Origin: an uncultured Carnobacterium sp.
Lineage (GTDB): Bacteria; Bacillota; Bacilli; Lactobacillales; Aerococcaceae
Direction of reading: 5' to 3'
Length of the DNA: 15,530 bases
Assembly: GCA_937976325.1 (NCBI GenBank)
Contig: CALJSD010000089.1
Coordinates: 1 to 15,530, forward strand
Below are positions 13,302 through 15,530 of this stretch, in pieces. The notes under the pieces were generated by a model that did no database searches, was not told where the DNA came from, and saw nothing but the letters and a program-made list of their open reading frames with translations. Made by a program: the position numbers and the translations under genes. The first letter of the stretch is position 1. Each line of letters opens with the position of its first letter.

Positions 13302-14312
13302 ATGAGTACAAAACGATATTTTAATGAGATTCTTTCTCAAAATTCTACTCAACCAGTAGAGTACTATAAAGCGATTGACTGGAACCAAGTTGAAGACATG
13401 ATCGATAAATTAACTTGGGAAAAACTAACAGAGCAATTCTGGTTAGATACACGTATTCCAGTATCAAACGACTTGGACGACTGGAGAACATTATCTCCAG
13501 AAGAAAAAGATGTAGTAGGGAAAGTATTCGGTGGATTAACATTATTAGATACGCTTCAATCAGAAGAAGGTGCAAGCTTAATGAAAGATTACGTGCGCAC
13601 TCAACACGAAGAAGCTGTATGGAATAACATTCAATTCATGGAATCTGTTCACGCGAAAAGTTACTCAACAATCTTCAGTACTTTGCATACAAAAGCAGAA
13701 ATCGAAGATATTTTCGAATGGACAAACAACAATGAATACTTACAATTCAAAGCAAGAAAGATTAACGAAATCTATCAAAGTAGAGATGCGTTGAAGATGA
13801 AAGTTGCCTCAACAATGCTTGAAACATTCCTATTCTACAGTGGATTCTTTACACCACTTTATTACTTAGGAAACAACAAGCTTGCGAACGTAGCTGAAAT
13901 CATCAAGTTAATCATTCGTGACGAATCAGTTCACGGAACTTATACAGGATACAAGTTCCAACAAGGCTACAACGAATTATCTGAGCCAGAACAAGAAGAA
14001 ATGAAGATGTGGGTATACAACTTATGCTTGGAACTTTACCAAAACGAAGTGAAGTATACACAATCTATCTATGACCAAGTTGGTTGGACTGAAAAAGTTA
14101 AAGTGTTTATTCGTTATAACGCGAATAAGGCGCTTCAAAACTTAGGGTTCGATCCGTTGTTCCCGGATACTGCTGAAGATGTGGATCCGATTGTGATGAA
14201 CGGGATTTCAACTGGGACAAGTAACCATGATTTCTTCTCGCAGGTCGGAAATGGGTACCTACTCGGTAGTGTTGAAGCAATGGATGATGAAGACTATACA
14301 AAATGGTTGTAA
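13302..14312 (+). CDS. nrdF: Class Ib ribonucleotide reductase beta (radical) subunit
   Basis: Ferritin-like dimetal protein (Mn2 or Fe2) that stores the tyrosyl radical for NrdE. The 336 residues are typical. All six metal ligands are present at the class Ib spacing: D83 (LLDTLQ), E114 and H117 (MESVHAKSYS), E174 (METFLFYSGF), E208 and H211 (RDESVH). The radical tyrosine is Y121, four residues after H117, as in E. coli NrdF. The acidic C-terminal tail is the NrdE docking peptide. ATG 13302 was chosen for its ribosome binding site AAAGGA (13287-13292) and family-like N-terminus; an in-frame extension back to 13251 overlaps the nrdE end without support. It lies 29 nt after nrdE and is closed by a terminator. 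Confidence 0.96.
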   Translation: MSTKRYFNEILSQNSTQPVEYYKAIDWNQVEDMIDKLTWEKLTEQFWLDTRIPVSNDLDDWRTLSPEEKDVVGKVFGGLTLLDTLQSEEGASLMKDYVRTQHEEAVWNNIQFMESVHAKSYSTIFSTLHTKAEIEDIFEWTNNNEYLQFKARKINEIYQSRDALKMKVASTMLETFLFYSGFFTPLYYLGNNKLANVAEIIKLIIRDESVHGTYTGYKFQQGYNELSEPEQEEMKMWVYNLCLELYQNEVKYTQSIYDQVGWTEKVKVFIRYNANKALQNLGFDPLFPDTAEDVDPIVMNGISTGTSNHDFFSQVGNGYLLGSVEAMDDEDYTKWL

Positions 14313-14321
14313 TTTCAACTC

Positions 14322-14356
14322 AAACAGGTTCCTAAAAAGGAGCCTGTTTTTTGTTT
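14322..14356 (+). terminator. Intrinsic terminator of the nrdIEF operon
   Basis: AAACAGGTTCC (14322-14332) pairs with GGAGCCTGTTT (14339-14349), 11 bp with one G-U, around the loop TAAAAA. TTTTTT then GTTT follows. It begins 9 nt after the nrdF stop. Confidence 0.9.
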
Positions 14357-14680
14357 GTGCAAAGGTAAAACACTTAGAGCCTTCGGCTACTTTCAATAAT
14401 TATAAGAATAACTGTATCGCCTCAAGCCAAGGTCTTAAGGCTACCAAGCTTCAAACACTCTCTAGAAAATAAATTTTCAAGAGAGTGTAATTCACATTGG
14501 TTACGCACGTTATTCTTATGATTATTGGTATCCGAGGCTCTTTGTGTTTTACGTTAAAGAGCAGGGTGCTTTTAGAATCTGTTTCGTGAAGTAAAACTAT
14601 TGGTGTGTTCTATCCATTCTTCAACACCCTCGTAAATGGAGAGGTGCTGGGATAGAGAGTGTGCTTCTTATGGGAGTGGC
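14357..14680. other. Gene-free, highly structured intergenic region
   Basis: No reading frame with a ribosome binding site or recognisable protein was seen here on either strand. The stretch is dominated by inverted repeats: the nested long hairpin at 14365-14552, a short hairpin AAGAGCA/TGCTTTT (14557-14563 with 14567-14573), and a two-part hairpin at 14609-14656. The last pairs TCTATCC with GGATAGA and, inside it, CACC-CTC with GAG-A-GGTG around the loop GTAAATG. I checked for hallmarks of tmRNA, RNase P RNA and T-box leaders and saw none. No convincing sigma-A promoter points into it. It could be an undescribed structured RNA or the remains of a small mobile repeat. Confidence 0.6.
14365..14552. 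repeat. Long nested inverted repeat (possible MITE-like element or structured RNA)
   Basis: The outer arms GTAAAACAC (14365-14373) and GTGTTTTAC (14544-14552) pair perfectly. After a 2-nt T-T mismatch, AGAGCCT (14376-14382) pairs with AGGCTCT (14535-14541). A second stem joins CAATAATTATAAGAATAAC (14394-14412) with 14509-14527 over 19 consecutive positions, one a G-U. Inside sits an asymmetric bubble with a small hairpin (AGCC...GGCT, 14425-14442) on the left side, and then an apical hairpin: ACACTCTCT (14455-14463) with AGAGAGTGT (14480-14488), an A-A mismatch and GAAAAT/ATTTTC. The outer ends resemble terminal inverted repeats. Closing stem, bubble and apical stem also resemble the shape of 6S RNA, but I see no sequence match to it. 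Confidence 0.65.
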
Positions 14681-14709
14681 TCGACAAATGGTGTGATGAT
14701 GAGTAGAAT
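14681..14709 (+). promoter_or_regulatory. Candidate promoter of the immunity-type gene
   Basis: TCGACA (14681-14686; one mismatch to TTGACA) and TAGAAT (14704-14709; one mismatch to TATAAT) are 17 nt apart. Predicted transcription starts near 14716, just ahead of the GAGGAG ribosome binding site (14725-14730). If right, the structured region upstream is not part of this mRNA. Confidence 0.55.
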
Positions 14710-14739
14710 AGAGGAAAATGAAATGAGGAGTCGTAGTGG

Positions 14740-15108
14740 ATGTCGTACGAAGAATTAAATAAACAATTAGAACCCTTTAAACTCATGGTATTCGATGAGG
14801 AGACAGAGGATGTATGGGCAACGCTGGTGCTCTGGTTAAATGAAGACTATAAACAAAATGTGTTTGATACGAGGCAAGAAGAGGGATTCATTGGAAATGG
14901 CTATGATTGGAATTCACTAGCGGCTGTCTTTCTAGAAGAAAAGATGTCAGAATTGGTAGACGCGTTGTCATTTGATTCGGAAGCGGGATTGTTCTCAATC
15001 GGATCAGAAGATGTGGAAGCAGTGAAGAAGTTTGCGCTAGGATTTAAGGCAATGTGCGACGATGAGAGAGAAATGATGGACTTATTGAGTCGAGCAATAT
15101 TAGATTAA
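14740..15108 (+). CDS. Probable Imm51-family immunity protein
   Basis: A small, acidic, soluble protein of 122 residues without signal peptide or membrane segment. It resembles the Imm51 family of polymorphic-toxin immunity proteins: a GNGYDW motif at 52-57 followed by LAAVFLEE, then SFDSEAGLF (77-85) and a C-terminal helix ending in LLSRAILD. Imm51 proteins neutralise a cognate toxin of a contact-dependent or secreted system in kin cells. No toxin gene is visible in the window, so it appears as a stand-alone immunity gene, perhaps protecting against toxins of neighbours. ATG 14740 has GAGGAG (14725-14730) at 9 nt and a candidate promoter above it. It is isolated: a structured gene-free region lies upstream and a convergent tag gene follows. 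The family call is from motif memory and moderately secure. Confidence 0.7.
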   Translation: MSYEELNKQLEPFKLMVFDEETEDVWATLVLWLNEDYKQNVFDTRQEEGFIGNGYDWNSLAAVFLEEKMSELVDALSFDSEAGLFSIGSEDVEAVKKFALGFKAMCDDEREMMDLLSRAILD

Positions 15109-15148
15109 AAAAATGAAGTGATACCGTATAAGGTATCACTTCATTTTT
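15109..15148. terminator. Shared bidirectional terminator between the Imm51-like gene and tag
   Basis: AAAAATGAAGTGATACC (15109-15125) and its exact complement (15132-15148) form a perfect 17-bp stem around GTATAA. T-runs are present on both strands. The tag stop codon (15136-15138, - strand) and its last four codons lie inside the right arm and just beyond it, so the hairpin overlaps the end of tag. Confidence 0.92.
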
Positions 15149-15528
15149 AATTTACATGGACAAGTTGTTAAATGGTCGTTTACCATGCCAACAGATTGCA
15201 TAAAGGAGTAGACAATCGTTGGTCCGACAAATTTAAAACCTTCTTTGAGAAGTGCTTTGCGGAACTTTTCAGCAAGTGGCGTAAATGCTGGAACTTCTGC
15301 CATTGTAGTGTATTCATTGATGATGGGTTTATGGTCAACGAAGCTCCAACAAAAAGCGTCGAAGCTACCGTACTTTTCTTGGATAGCAAGAATTGCTTTG
15401 GCGTTGGCGATAGCGGCACGTATCTTCAGTTGATTGCGAATAATGCCTTCGTTTTGAAGAAGGGATTGAACTTTGGCTTCGTCGTACTTAGCAACCATTT
15501 GGATATCGAAATCGTCAAAAGCCTCTCT
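15136..15528 (-). CDS. tag: DNA-3-methyladenine glycosylase I (5' end cut by window edge)
   Basis: Base-excision repair enzyme that removes 3-methyladenine from alkylated DNA. The frame is open to the right edge and reads REAFDDFDIQMVAKYDEAKVQSLL, so the methionine at 15498 is internal and the gene starts beyond the window. Family motifs present: the region AKYDEAKVQSLLQNEGIIRNQLKIRAAI with its DNA-contacting HhH-like surface, FDAFCWSFVDHKP, and FKFVGPTIVYSFMQSVGMVNDHLTTC. The last of these supplies the C-terminal zinc ligands His and Cys. The N-terminal zinc ligands and catalytic glutamate lie outside the window. It uses TGA as stop, which shows that UGA terminates translation in this genome. 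It is convergent with the Imm51-like gene. Confidence 0.94.
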   Translation of the reverse strand, partial: REAFDDFDIQMVAKYDEAKVQSLLQNEGIIRNQLKIRAAIANAKAILAIQEKYGSFDAFCWSFVDHKPIINEYTTMAEVPAFTPLAEKFRKALLKEGFKFVGPTIVYSFMQSVGMVNDHLTTCPCKLKMK

Positions 15529-15530
15529 GA

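Noticed and set aside
14357..14680. Known RNAs (tmRNA, RNase P RNA, T-box leader)
   Set aside because: None of their hallmark sequences (tag-peptide frame, GAGGAAAGTCC-type core, T-box AGGGTGG core) was found. A 6S match could not be shown by sequence.
1..15530. CRISPR arrays, tRNA/rRNA genes, complete insertion sequences
   Set aside because: No regularly spaced direct repeats, no tRNA-like cloverleaf, no rRNA sequence and no transposase frame were seen anywhere in the window.

Overview
The window looks like low-GC Firmicutes (Bacillota) DNA from the order Lactobacillales. Genes are tightly packed, ribosome binding sites are strong (AAGGAGG type), and the division-gene order ftsA-ftsZ-ylmE-sepF-ylmG-ylmH-divIVA is the one found in streptococci, enterococci and carnobacteria. 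A class Ib nrdI-nrdE-nrdF set, a CopY-type copper repressor and a lic-type choline module fit this. A member of the Carnobacteriaceae such as Granulicatella is my guess, but I cannot prove it from the sequence. UGA ends the tag gene here, so the normal code applies.

Layout. Positions 2-5399 (+) hold the end of the division/cell wall cluster: ftsA (cut by the left edge), ftsZ, ylmE, sepF, ylmG, ylmH and divIVA. These genes lie at 1-nt overlaps or gaps of at most 24 nt and close with a terminator at 5406-5429. Positions 5449-5826 (+) hold a HesB-like iron-sulfur biosynthesis gene interrupted by one in-frame TGA and followed by a strong terminator. Positions 5891-10040 form a self-contained choline operon with a clear sigma-A promoter. 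It encodes a helix-turn-helix/cytidylyltransferase/choline kinase fusion, a second stand-alone LicC-type cytidylyltransferase and a BCCT-family transporter, and ends at a hairpin terminator that also serves the opposing gene. Together these would import choline, phosphorylate it and activate it to CDP-choline. No phosphocholine transferase (licD) is in the window.

Positions 10039-10533 (-) hold an orphan copY with its own promoter and a cop-box operator. Divergent from it, 10587-14356 (+) is the nrdI-nrdE-nrdF operon for the aerobic class Ib ribonucleotide reductase, with a promoter preceded by two NrdR-box-like sites 31 bp apart; nrdH is not present. Positions 14357-14680 contain no gene but are rich in inverted repeats: a nested structure of about 190 nt and further hairpins downstream. 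This is the least explained part of the window. It is followed by a likely Imm51-type immunity gene (14740-15108) and, convergent to it across a shared hairpin, the 3' part of tag (3-methyladenine DNA glycosylase I), cut by the right edge.

The items most worth a second look are the trifunctional HTH-LicC-LicA protein beside a second LicC, the TGA-interrupted HesB-like gene, the structured intergenic region after nrdF, a 17-bp hairpin inside the start of ylmE, and the orphan immunity gene.
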